Assembly: GCF_900102435.1 (NCBI RefSeq)
Contig: NZ_FNBU01000011.1
Location: 1 to 64,000, forward strand
Length of the DNA: 64,000 bases
Direction: 5' to 3'
Origin: Sporolituus thermophilus DSM 23256
Lineage (GTDB): Bacteria > Bacillota > Negativicutes > Sporomusales > Thermosinaceae
Shown piece after piece: positions 8,104-16,305 of this stretch. Each line of letters opens with the position of its first letter. Position 1 is the stretch's first letter. The translations under genes were made by a program, and so were the position numbers. A model generated the notes under the pieces. The model was not told where the DNA came from. It was given only the letters and a program-made list of their open reading frames with translations, and did no database searches.

Positions 8104-9132
8104 TTAGCGGCGAAACACGGTGTCGGCGCCGAGGATGCCCTGGGGCCGCACGCGCATCATGACCATGAGCACAAAGCCGAAGAAGACCAGCCAGGGGTCA
8201 AAGGGCAGGTGGACAAAATCTTTAAAGTAGCGCAGCCCTTCGGGAATAAAAGTAAGGAGAAAGGCCCCCAGAAATGAGCCGGGAATGCTGCGCGCGCCGC
8301 CCACCACCACCATGGTGAACATCATGATCGACTCGGTGGAGCTCAGCATATCGGGACTGACAAACGACAGATAATGGACGAACAGGCTGCCCGCCAAACC
8401 GGCGAAAAACGCGCCCAGGCAGAAAGCGAGCAGCTTATAGTACGCCGTATTGATCCCCATCGCCGCCGCGGCAATCTCGTCTTCGCGAATGGCGGCAAAG
8501 GCATGGCCGATCCGCGAATCTTCCAGGCGGGACATAAAGAAGGCCAAGGCCAGGGCGAACACCAGCGCTGTAACGATAAAAAGTTCCTTACCGGTCGCGC
8601 CCACGTCGGTAAAGCTCACGCCGGCAATGCTCGGCGTGAGCAGTCCGGGTAACCCGGCCGGCCCGCCGGTTACTTCCAGGTTGAGCGCGATAAAGCGAAA
8701 CACCTCGCCACAGGCATAAGTCACAACAACCAGAAACGGCCCTTTGACGCGCAGCGCCGGCGCCCCGAGCGGGATGCCCACCAGGGCGGCGGCCACACCG
8801 GCGGCCAGAAAGGCCGGCCAATAGGGAACGTGGTAAAGCTGGGTAAGTAGCGCCGATACATAGCCGCCCAGGCCGAAGAACGCGGCATGACCAAGCGAGG
8901 TCTGGCCCACATAGCCGGAAACAAAATTAAGGCTGAGCGTAACAATACTGTAAATCAGGCTGACAAAAACGATGTGCTTGAAGTAAGGGCTGAAAATATA
9001 GTCCTGAGCGTCAATAAGCGAGTCCAGGAAGGTGATAAGCAAAATCACGGCGCTAAAAACGACAGCGGCGCGGGGACTGTGAACAAACCTTGTAAGCGAC
9101 TGCCGCCATGCGGGTGCGAGAGCAGTTGTCAT
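8104..9132 (-). CDS. livM: Liv-type ABC permease LivM
   Basis: A 342-residue membrane protein with about ten hydrophobic segments and the family motif GYVGQTSLGHAAFFGLGGYV. SRIGHAFAAIREDEIAAAAMGIN is the conserved cytoplasmic loop that contacts the ATPases. GGAGGTGG precedes the ATG. It is the larger permease half of the amino-acid importer encoded here. Confidence 0.92.
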   Translation of the reverse strand: MTTALAPAWRQSLTRFVHSPRAAVVFSAVILLITFLDSLIDAQDYIFSPYFKHIVFVSLIYSIVTLSLNFVSGYVGQTSLGHAAFFGLGGYVSALLTQLYHVPYWPAFLAAGVAAALVGIPLGAPALRVKGPFLVVVTYACGEVFRFIALNLEVTGGPAGLPGLLTPSIAGVSFTDVGATGKELFIVTALVFALALAFFMSRLEDSRIGHAFAAIREDEIAAAAMGINTAYYKLLAFCLGAFFAGLAGSLFVHYLSFVSPDMLSSTESIMMFTMVVVGGARSIPGSFLGAFLLTFIPEGLRYFKDFVHLPFDPWLVFFGFVLMVMMRVRPQGILGADTVFRR

Positions 9133-9144
9133 GACGCCACCTCC

Positions 9145-10029
9145 CTATACCTTTTCCTCGAATTTAAAACCCATCAGGCCGGTGGGCTTAATGACCAGCA
9201 CCAAAATCATGACAATAAAGGCAATGGCGTCGCGATAGCCCGAGGAAATATACACGGACGCGATATTTTCGGCCACACCGAGCATCAGCCCGGCCACCAT
9301 CGCCCCGGTGATGCTGCCTACCCCGCCGAGCACGGCGACCGCCCAGCCCTTCAGGCCGGCCATGGCGCCCATCATCGGGTCGATTGCGTACAAAACACCG
9401 ACCAGGACACCGGCGGCGCCGCCTAAGAGGCCGCTTACCCAGAAAGTGATGGTAACCAAATGGTTGACCTCAACCCCCATCAGGCTGACGGTCTCAATGT
9501 CCTGCGACGCGGCCAGCATGGCCTTGCCCATCATGGTACGGGTGATGAACCACTGCAGAAAGGCCATTATCACGAGGGTAACCACAAAAATGAACACCTG
9601 AAGGCTGTTAACCGTCAGCGAAGCGCCGCCAAACTGCAAGGTCATGACGGAAAAGTCCAGGGTAGGGGGATAGGCCCGGGAATGGGGCTCCCAGATAATG
9701 GCCGCCAGATTGCGCAAGAAAGTAGACGCCCCCAGCGCCGTAATAAACAGCGCCAGGCGGGGGCCATTGCGCAGGGGACGGTACGCCAGCCGGTCAATCA
9801 GAAAGGCCGTAAAGCCGCTGGCGACCATGGCCAGAATGAGGGCGGCAAAGAGGTTCAGCTTAAAGTGCGTAATGAGCAGAAAGCCCACAAAGGCGCCAAT
9901 CATGAACACCTCGCCGTGGGTCCAGTTGATAAGACCGATAATGCCGAATACTACCGTCCAGCCGATGGCAATAAGGGAATAAATCCCGCCCAGGGCCAGA
10001 CCGTTGATGATTTGCTGCAGCAAGAGCAT
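9145..10029 (-). CDS. livH: Liv-type ABC permease LivH
   Basis: A 294-residue membrane protein that starts MLLLQQIINGLALGGIYSLI and carries VFGIIGLINWTHGEVFMIGA, both LivH family features. The loop MMGKAMLAASQDIETVSLMG is the coupling helix region. It is separated from livJ by a 105-bp gap with a hairpin (10092-10126), which probably lets livJ be expressed above the membrane genes. Confidence 0.92.
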   Translation of the reverse strand: MLLLQQIINGLALGGIYSLIAIGWTVVFGIIGLINWTHGEVFMIGAFVGFLLITHFKLNLFAALILAMVASGFTAFLIDRLAYRPLRNGPRLALFITALGASTFLRNLAAIIWEPHSRAYPPTLDFSVMTLQFGGASLTVNSLQVFIFVVTLVIMAFLQWFITRTMMGKAMLAASQDIETVSLMGVEVNHLVTITFWVSGLLGGAAGVLVGVLYAIDPMMGAMAGLKGWAVAVLGGVGSITGAMVAGLMLGVAENIASVYISSGYRDAIAFIVMILVLVIKPTGLMGFKFEEKV

Positions 10030-10091
10030 CTTGTCACCCCCAAACTTTTAACCGCGGAGAGCGCAGAGGCGCGATCCCCATTATTGTATAG

Positions 10092-10126
10092 CAAAAAGCG
10101 GGAAGCAGCTATCGACCGCTTCCCGC
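10092..10126 (-). terminator. intercistronic hairpin between livJ and livH
   Basis: The stem gcgggaagc/gcttcccgc is followed on the minus strand by TTTTTG. It is probably a leaky terminator or 3' stabiliser that keeps binding-protein mRNA above permease mRNA. A degenerate piece of the dispersed repeat lies just beyond it at 10044-10072. Confidence 0.6.
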
Positions 10127-10134
10127 GCTGCATT

Positions 10135-11280
10135 TTACTGGTACAGAACAAACTTGCCGTCTTTTACGGTGATATATAAGTACGGGCGGACCCAGTCGCC
10201 TTTATCGTTAAAGGTAACCGTGCCGGTAATCCCCTTGTAGCTAGTCTGGGCCATGGCATCCCGGATGTTTTCCCGGGTGATGGCGCCTTTCTCCGCCGCC
10301 TTCTTCATTGCCTCGGCCAGGACGTACATCTGGTCGTAACCGAGGGCGGCGAACGTATCGGGCTCCATATTATACTTTTCTTTATACTTCTTCACGAAAC
10401 TTTGCACGGCCGGATCAGGATTGGAGGCCACGAAGGCGCCCAGGAAAATGGCCCCTTCCGCCGCCTTGCCGGCGATTTCCACGAATTTCGGGCTGTAGAA
10501 ACCGGTGCCGCCGACGATTGGTATGGTGAGGCCGAGTTCGCGGGCCTGCTTGGTAATCAGGCCGCCGTCAGTATAGGTGCCGGCCACGGCCAGCGCGTCA
10601 ACCCCCTGGGCCTTGATCCCGGTGAGCAGGGCCGAGTAATCTTTGTCGGTAGCCAGATAGGCCTGGTTGGACACGACCGTTACGCCATGCTGTTTGAGCG
10701 TGTCTTCGATCGCCGCCGTCAAACCCTTGCCATAATCGTTATTGGGGTACAAAATGGCGACCTTTTTGGCCCCCAGCTTCTTGGCGATCAAGTCGCCCAT
10801 CAGGATGCCGACCTGGGCGTCCTGCACGGCCATGCGGAAAAAGTATTTGCTGATGCCGCTCAGTTTGGGCGTGCTGGACGAAACAACCGAGTGCGGCAGT
10901 TTGGCTTTATCGGTAATCGGCACCATCGCCAGCGTATTGGAACTCAGGCACGACCCCACGATGGCCATGACGTTTTTCTGGTCGGCGAATTTCTGCGCCC
11001 CTGCCGCCGCCTGCTTGGGATCGCCGGCATCGTCGTGGAAGAGGATCTCGATTTGCTGCCCCTTAATGCCACCGGCCTTGTTAATCTCCTCCCGGGCCAG
11101 TTCTATGCCGTTCTTATGGCTCACGCCGTAAGTAGCGCTGTCACCCGACAGCGGGTTAACCATGGCAATCACCAGATTGCCTTTGCCGGCCGACGTGCCG
11201 GAACTGCCGCCGCACCCGGCCGCCGCCACCAGGAAAATGAGTACCACCACCAAGGATAATAATTTCATATACTTGGACAC
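10135..11280 (-). CDS. livJ: Liv-type substrate-binding lipoprotein LivJ
   Basis: A periplasmic-binding-fold lipoprotein of about 381 residues. The signal peptide runs MKLLSLVVVLIFLVAAAGC, where the lipobox cysteine becomes the lipidated N-terminus. The mature part has LVIAMVNPLSGDSATYG and VAILYPNNDYGKGL, typical of leucine-binding-type proteins. A GTG at 11286 lies almost on the GGAGG, so I prefer the GTG at 11280, 7 nt downstream; the ATG at 11268 is also possible. It is the first gene behind the lysine riboswitch, which argues that it binds lysine, a lysine derivative or a lysine precursor. That specificity is inference. Confidence 0.9.
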   Translation of the reverse strand: MSKYMKLLSLVVVLIFLVAAAGCGGSSGTSAGKGNLVIAMVNPLSGDSATYGVSHKNGIELAREEINKAGGIKGQQIEILFHDDAGDPKQAAAGAQKFADQKNVMAIVGSCLSSNTLAMVPITDKAKLPHSVVSSSTPKLSGISKYFFRMAVQDAQVGILMGDLIAKKLGAKKVAILYPNNDYGKGLTAAIEDTLKQHGVTVVSNQAYLATDKDYSALLTGIKAQGVDALAVAGTYTDGGLITKQARELGLTIPIVGGTGFYSPKFVEIAGKAAEGAIFLGAFVASNPDPAVQSFVKKYKEKYNMEPDTFAALGYDQMYVLAEAMKKAAEKGAITRENIRDAMAQTSYKGITGTVTFNDKGDWVRPYLYITVKDGKFVLYQ

Positions 11281-11404
11281 GTACACCCCTCCTCTTTTTC
11301 AATGCCTAACTCCGTCCGGGTCGCTATTATGCCGCCCAAACCCCTCCCTGCTGCGAAAAGTCAATATACCATATGAAATGACCGCTCCAGATATGATCGG
11401 ACAT

Positions 11405-11647
11405 AAGTAAAGGCCCGGCAAGCTACTCACCGGGCCAAAAGACTGCTGCAGATATTTGCTGGAATATACGCCAGATGAGATAGCGCTCCACCAATTACGC
11501 AATTGGTGACAGTCCGGCGCCTGTTCGACGCAGGACCAGCATGACCGGTTCGGCAGCCGGCCATGCTTCGGCGGTCACCCTTTCCCTCCAGTTCAGCGAT
11601 GCCCTTCTCCCTGGAGCTACTCATGTTGCCCGCACCTCTATCTTTGG
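11405..11647 (-). promoter_or_regulatory. lysine riboswitch with expression-platform terminator
   Basis: The aptamer lies at about 11647 to 11476. In order on the minus strand it has ATAGAGGTGCGGGCAAC, AGTAGC, GGGAGAAGGGC, GGGAAAGGGTGACC, GCCGAAGCA, TGCTGGTCCTG, GGACTGTCACC and TGGAGCGCTATCTC. These match the conserved core and the closing P1 helix of the lysine (L-box) riboswitch. Downstream, GGCCCGG/CCGGGCC (11412-11436) forms a terminator hairpin followed by TTTACTTAT. By the known logic, bound lysine lowers transcription of the livJ operon. It is an off-switch for uptake and for the dehydrogenase genes that follow. Confidence 0.93.
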
Positions 11648-11675
11648 ACGTTCGGTATATTACTTTTGCGTTAAT

Positions 11676-11703
11676 TGTATAATATTGGTAAACAGAATGT
11701 CAA
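11676..11703 (-). promoter_or_regulatory. sigma-A promoter of the lysine-riboswitch operon
   Basis: On the minus strand TTGACA is followed after 16 bp by TATACA. The start would lie about 25 nt ahead of the riboswitch aptamer. Confidence 0.7.
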
Positions 11704-11785
11704 TAACTTTTTAATAATTTATTTTAGTTAAAATTTTATGTAAATATAAGCGGCATCGGCGCATGCATTTTTAACAAAACTGCAA

Positions 11786-11881
11786 AACCACCAAGGCCGC
11801 AAAGGGTAGCGGGCGCGACACGTGTCGCGCCAAAAAAGGGATACTTTTTAGAGCTTCGCGCCCTTTGCGTACTTGGCGGTT
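11786..11881. repeat. dispersed nested-palindrome repeat, copy 2
   Basis: The arms aaccaccaaggccgcaaagg(g) (11786-11806) and (c)cctttgcgtacttggcggtt (11861-11881) pair over most of their length. They enclose the perfect palindrome gcgcgacacgtgtcgcgc (11813-11830). It lies between the abgT-type gene and the lysine-riboswitch promoter; the 200 bp around it hold no gene. Confidence 0.7.
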
Positions 11882-11907
11882 AAAAGCTTAATTACAGATA
11901 AACTTAA

Positions 11908-13479
11908 TTACAGATAAATCTTAACGCCCGGCCCGAGCGGCAAGTCGAGCAGAATAAACACCATCAGCCAGGCGGTCCAGGCAACCAAAAAGCCGATGCC
12001 GAAGGGGAGCTGCATCGAGACCAAAGTGCCCATGCCGACCTTGGTGTTACTGGAGTACTTGGCCATAATGCCGAGCATCACCGGCAAATAATAGTTAAGC
12101 GGGGTAATGCTGTTGACCGAGCTCTCGCCAATGCGGTACGCCGCCTGAGTCAGCGCCGGCTCATAGCCTAACAGGCCGAACATGGGGACAAAGACCGGCG
12201 CTAAGATCAGCCATTTGGCCGAGCCGCTGACAATGAATAGGTCAACGAATGCGGAAAAGAGGATAAAAGCGAGGATAAGGGATATGCCGGTAAAGTCGAG
12301 TGCTTTCAGAAAATCGGCGCCCTTGATGGCCAGCACGGTGGCGAGGTTGCTTTTATTGAACCAGGCAATAAACTGGGCGGCGGAAAAAGCGGTGACGATA
12401 AAGCTGAGAATGCCGGACAGACCTTGCCCCATAAATTTAGCAACATCGCTTTCCTTTTTAATAACGCCTTTGCCAATGCCGAACGCGATGCCGACGGTCA
12501 TGAAGAAGAAAAAGAGCAATGGAATAATGCCGTCCAGGAAGGGCGACTTAGGCAAAATGGCGTGCGTCTTGGGATCGCGCAAGAGGCCGTTTTCCGGAAC
12601 CAGCAGGATGAGGAGCAGCGCCACATACCCCAGCGCGGCCCAACCGGCGTAGCGCAGGCCCTTTTTCTCTTCAGCGGTAAGCGCATGGTCGCTGGCCTTC
12701 ATGTCAAAACCGGTTACGGGATGTAGCCGGTCAAGGCGCGGCCCCACCACTTTCTCGGCAATCAGCGTCCCGACAATCGTCAGGATAATGACGGACGAAC
12801 TCATGAGATAATAGTTAATCAGCGGGTGGGCCGGCGAATTGGCCGTCTGCGGAATAGTACCGATGGCCGACTGGGTAATACCGGCCAGCAGCGCATCGGT
12901 GCCGGCGGGCAGTACGTTAGCGCTAAAGCCCGCCTGCGTGGCGGCGAAGGCGACCGACATGCCCATCAGCGGGTTGCGGCCCATGCTGGCGAATACGGCG
13001 GCCGCCGCCGCGGGGATAAAGACGGTGGCGGCGTCAGAGGCCAGGTTACCGTTGATGCCAAGGAAAAAGATGGTGCTGGTAACGGCCCAGGACGGGACGC
13101 CGAGCATGATCCGGCGGACAAAGGCGCTCACGAAACCGGTGGCTTCGGCCAGGCCCATGGCCAGCATCATAACGACGACCAGCCCCAGGGGCGGGAAGTT
13201 GACGAAGTTTTTCACCATGTCCTGCAGGATGTAGCGGAAGCCGTCGGCGTTGAGCAGGTTTACCACCTTTACGACTACCGGCTTGCCGCCCTTGCCTATG
13301 TACGACGCCGTTGCCCCGTCAAAGACCCAAGATAATACCAGAACAATTAGGCCTAAAATGGCAAAAAGCATAAAAGGCGAGGGAAACTTGTTACCGATGA
13401 ATTCAATTACATCAAGAAACTTTTGGAACGCACCCACTTGCGGCGGTGCATGCGGGGTTTGACGCGAAATTTCCGCCAT
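11908..13479 (-). CDS. AbgT-family transporter
   Basis: A 523-residue membrane protein with about a dozen hydrophobic segments. It has the AbgT pattern: NKFPSPFMLFAILGLIVLVL near the N-terminus, FSANVLPAGTDALLAGIT in the middle, and a C-terminal ESSVNSITPLNYYLPVMLGI. The family imports p-aminobenzoyl-glutamate and similar acyl-amino acids, or exports sulfonamides. It follows the M20 amidohydrolase by 39 nt in the same direction, the classic AbgT plus AbgA/B-type pairing. An uptake-and-hydrolysis role for an N-acyl amino acid is therefore likely. The start has AAGGAGG ahead of it. Confidence 0.88.
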   Translation of the reverse strand: MAEISRQTPHAPPQVGAFQKFLDVIEFIGNKFPSPFMLFAILGLIVLVLSWVFDGATASYIGKGGKPVVVKVVNLLNADGFRYILQDMVKNFVNFPPLGLVVVMMLAMGLAEATGFVSAFVRRIMLGVPSWAVTSTIFFLGINGNLASDAATVFIPAAAAAVFASMGRNPLMGMSVAFAATQAGFSANVLPAGTDALLAGITQSAIGTIPQTANSPAHPLINYYLMSSSVIILTIVGTLIAEKVVGPRLDRLHPVTGFDMKASDHALTAEEKKGLRYAGWAALGYVALLLILLVPENGLLRDPKTHAILPKSPFLDGIIPLLFFFFMTVGIAFGIGKGVIKKESDVAKFMGQGLSGILSFIVTAFSAAQFIAWFNKSNLATVLAIKGADFLKALDFTGISLILAFILFSAFVDLFIVSGSAKWLILAPVFVPMFGLLGYEPALTQAAYRIGESSVNSITPLNYYLPVMLGIMAKYSSNTKVGMGTLVSMQLPFGIGFLVAWTAWLMVFILLDLPLGPGVKIYL

Positions 13480-13518
13480 GCAAAAACCTCCTTATCCTTA
13501 ATAGCTTAAAATTTTTAG

Positions 13519-14724
13519 TTATGACGCCCGCAGCGCGGCGTCAGCGGCATAAGCGGCCAGCGCCTTCCGGGCGACGCTATACATGATCCGGGCGCCAAGC
13601 AGCAGGGCCCGCTCATCCACATCGAACCGGGAGCTGTGCAGCGGATAAGCGTTGCCAGGCTGTTGACAGCCGAGCAGGAAAAAGGCGCCCGGAACCTTGG
13701 TAAGATAGCGGGCAAAGTCCTCCGCCCCCAGGATGGGCTCTACCGACTGCAGCGCCGCACGGCCGATCACTTCGGCGGCGGCATCGGCGACAATGCCGGC
13801 AGCTTTGGCATCGTTCACCAGCACGGGATAGCCGAACTGATAGTCCAGCTCATAGCCGGCGCCGTAGGCGGCCGTCACGCCTTGCACCATGCGCTCCACC
13901 AGCTTGGGGATGGCCTGGCGCACATTCTCGCTGAGCGTACGCACCGTGCCTTCCATGACCACTTCGCGCGGGATGACATTGTACCGCTCGCCGCCGCGGA
14001 TGGTGCCCACCGAAATAGTAGCCATATCGCGCGGACTGATATAGCGGTGCATGATCTTGCTTAGCCCCTGATACACTTCGACGGCGACGGCGATGGCGTC
14101 AACGCCTTTGTGCGGTTCGGCGGCATGCGCGCCCCGGCCCAGCACTTTAATGGTCAGACGGTCGGACGCGGCCATCATCGGACCGGTCCGCAAGGCTACC
14201 TGCCCCAGGGGAACGTCAGGCCAGACATGGAGGCCAAAAATAGCGTCCACTTTAGGGTTTTCCAGCACGCCGTCGTCGATTAAGAGTTGGGCACCGCCGA
14301 CCGGCGCCGCTTCTTCCGCCGGCTGAAACACCAGCTTGACCGCGCCCGCTAACTCCTCCCGCGCCGCGGCCAGCATTTTGGCCACTCCCATCAGCATGGC
14401 CGTATGGGCGTCATGGCCGCAGGCGTGCATTACCCCGGGAACCAAGGACCTATACGGCACATCGTTTTCCTCGGTCACCGGCAGGGCGTCCATGTCGGCC
14501 CTGAGCGCAATAACCGGGCCCGGCGCCGCGCCGCGGACAACGCCTACGACGCCGTGATGGCCGCTAAACGTCTGCACTTCTACGCCCAGGCTGCGCAAAT
14601 ACTCGGCCACCGCCTGACTTGTCCGGCTTTCCTGATTGCTTGTTTCCGGATAGCGGTGAAAATCGCGTCGTTTTTCCACCATAAACTGCTGAAGTTCTTG
14701 CCAGACTTCTTCCGCAAATACCAA
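13519..14724 (-). CDS. M20-family amidohydrolase (aminoacylase type)
   Basis: A 401-residue metallopeptidase-like hydrolase. ALRADMDALPVTE and GVMHACGHDAHTAMLMGVAK carry zinc ligands, and VFQPAEEAAPVGGAQLLIDD carries the EE pair. GAHAAEPHKGVDAI is the dimerisation-domain motif, and GAEDFARYL the last ligand region. This is the M20D subgroup that includes hippurate hydrolase, N-acetyldiaminopimelate deacetylase and p-aminobenzoyl-glutamate hydrolase. The TTG at 14724 is the apparent start (GGAGAG upstream). Its partner is the AbgT transporter. N-acetyldiaminopimelate deacetylase would be a lysine-synthesis alternative, worth noting beside the lysine riboswitch, but the AbgT pairing favours a scavenging role. 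Confidence 0.88.
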   Translation of the reverse strand: MVFAEEVWQELQQFMVEKRRDFHRYPETSNQESRTSQAVAEYLRSLGVEVQTFSGHHGVVGVVRGAAPGPVIALRADMDALPVTEENDVPYRSLVPGVMHACGHDAHTAMLMGVAKMLAAAREELAGAVKLVFQPAEEAAPVGGAQLLIDDGVLENPKVDAIFGLHVWPDVPLGQVALRTGPMMAASDRLTIKVLGRGAHAAEPHKGVDAIAVAVEVYQGLSKIMHRYISPRDMATISVGTIRGGERYNVIPREVVMEGTVRTLSENVRQAIPKLVERMVQGVTAAYGAGYELDYQFGYPVLVNDAKAAGIVADAAAEVIGRAALQSVEPILGAEDFARYLTKVPGAFFLLGCQQPGNAYPLHSSRFDVDERALLLGARIMYSVARKALAAYAADAALRAS

Positions 14725-14825
14725 CCCTTCCCACTCTCCTCTCCTCAGTCTTGTGTATCAATTATATGTGATAATTGCCTTATCCCATGAGACCGACTTT
14801 TCCGGCTATACAAAAAATTATAAGA

Positions 14826-14863
14826 AAAGGGGTCTTCACACATTTTAGTGCGAAGGCCCCTTT
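14826..14863 (-). terminator. terminator of the DUF445 pair
   Basis: A long stem aaaggggtcttc/gaaggcccctt with the minus-strand tail TTTTCTTATAATTTTTT lies 130 nt beyond the second DUF445 gene. The 270 bases between that gene and the amidohydrolase start hold nothing else I can name. Confidence 0.75.
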
Positions 14864-14991
14864 GCCTTTCTTGTTTTTATTTTATCATTGTGTTTACAAT
14901 ATAGCAATTAGTTTTTACTTATTTCAGCATAAATGCTTCTTATAAATACACAGTAGTCGAATTTTTGTCCTTCAGAAAAGAACTTTACGCC

Positions 14992-16305
14992 TTACGAAAA
15001 CCATGCCCGCATGATCGGTACGGCATAGGGCTCATAAATGAACCGAACAAACAGTTGTAAAAGCAGCCCCACCGCTGCGCCGACGACACTGCCGTTAATC
15101 CTGATCCAGGCCAGGTCTTCACCGACCTTGTCCTCCACGAACCGGTTAAGGCCCTCGGCGTCAAAGCGGGCCAGGGCCGTTTCCACCACGGCGCCAATAA
15201 AGGAATGTTCCGACCGGACAATGTGGTGGAGCGCCTCCTGCAGATAACCTTCCAACCAGGCCTGGAGGTGGGGGTCTTGTTTGAAGCGGCGTAAGTATCC
15301 GTCCGCCTGACTGAGAGTGGCCGCCAATAACGGCGAATGGTAGACGCCGGCGGCCAGACCGGTCCGCACTGCCTGCAGGGCAGCGGCAGCAATCTTAAGC
15401 AGCGGCTCGCTGAGGTTCAACCGCGCCAGCGCTTCCTCTTTCCAGGCCTCAACCTTGGCCGCGAAGATAGGGTCGGTGCCTAAGGCCTCCACCCAGGCTT
15501 CGGCCCGCTCCCTCAGCCACTGCCGCAGCGGGTGGTCGCCCTGACGGACCTTAGTCAGCGTTTCCACCAAATCAAGCTGCAGCACCGCCGCCAGTTCAGC
15601 CAAGTTGACGGCATCGGTTCGCTCGGCCAGCCAAAGAACGGTGCGCTGCCACGGGGACGTCGCCTGCCGGGTATACTTTTCGAGAAAGGATAAAATCGCC
15701 TGCCTGGTGGCGGGTTTTTGTGCACCCCGGATAAATTCGTCCAGAATAATGTCGGCTACTGCCCGGGCATGGCCGGACACCAGGGCCCACCGGGCTATTT
15801 TCTGAAGCTCGGGCGCCAGCGGCCTGGTCGTAAGGTAGTTGCGTATTATGCCTTCCAGGTAGCATGCTATGGCCGCAGGGCTGGCGTTATCCAGGCCGGC
15901 CCGTAGGCACCGGGCCGCCAGGCCGCGAAAAAATGCGCGCCCCTGGTTGGTGTCCGCCCAGGCAATAAGAAGCGGCGTTAGCCGTACCCCCGCGAGCCGC
16001 CGGGTAATGGCGTCCAGACTGACGAGTTCCTGCTCAACCGCCACCGCCAGCCCGCGAATGATGCGGTCGCGGCTGCGGGGAATAAGGGCCGTGTGCCAGG
16101 GGATACCCAGCGGCCGGCGAAACAACGCCGTAACGGCAAACCAATCGGCCAGTCCGCCGATAAAGGCGGCCTGAGCGGCCGCCTGCGCCAGCTCAAGCCA
16201 CAATATTTTCGGAAAATAAAAGTTCAGCCCCACCGTTGCCACCATGAGGACAAACACGGCGAACAAAACGCGATCGGCCCGCTTACGATAGTCCATATCC
16301 ATCAC
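14992..16305 (-). CDS. DUF445 membrane-anchored protein, second copy
   Basis: A 437-residue DUF445 protein. It has an N-terminal hydrophobic segment (ADRVLFAVFVLMVATVGLNF), then the family signature GGLADWFAVTALFRRPLGIP and HTALIPRSRDRIIRGLA. A long helical middle follows, and it ends with DLAWIRINGSVVGAAVGLLL and a hydrophobic anchor. The function of DUF445 is not established; the two ends in the membrane with a long soluble part suggest an envelope or membrane-contact role. The start overlaps the end of the other copy by 4 nt, so the two are a coupled tandem pair. Confidence 0.85.
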   Translation of the reverse strand: MMDMDYRKRADRVLFAVFVLMVATVGLNFYFPKILWLELAQAAAQAAFIGGLADWFAVTALFRRPLGIPWHTALIPRSRDRIIRGLAVAVEQELVSLDAITRRLAGVRLTPLLIAWADTNQGRAFFRGLAARCLRAGLDNASPAAIACYLEGIIRNYLTTRPLAPELQKIARWALVSGHARAVADIILDEFIRGAQKPATRQAILSFLEKYTRQATSPWQRTVLWLAERTDAVNLAELAAVLQLDLVETLTKVRQGDHPLRQWLRERAEAWVEALGTDPIFAAKVEAWKEEALARLNLSEPLLKIAAAALQAVRTGLAAGVYHSPLLAATLSQADGYLRRFKQDPHLQAWLEGYLQEALHHIVRSEHSFIGAVVETALARFDAEGLNRFVEDKVGEDLAWIRINGSVVGAAVGLLLQLFVRFIYEPYAVPIMRAWFS

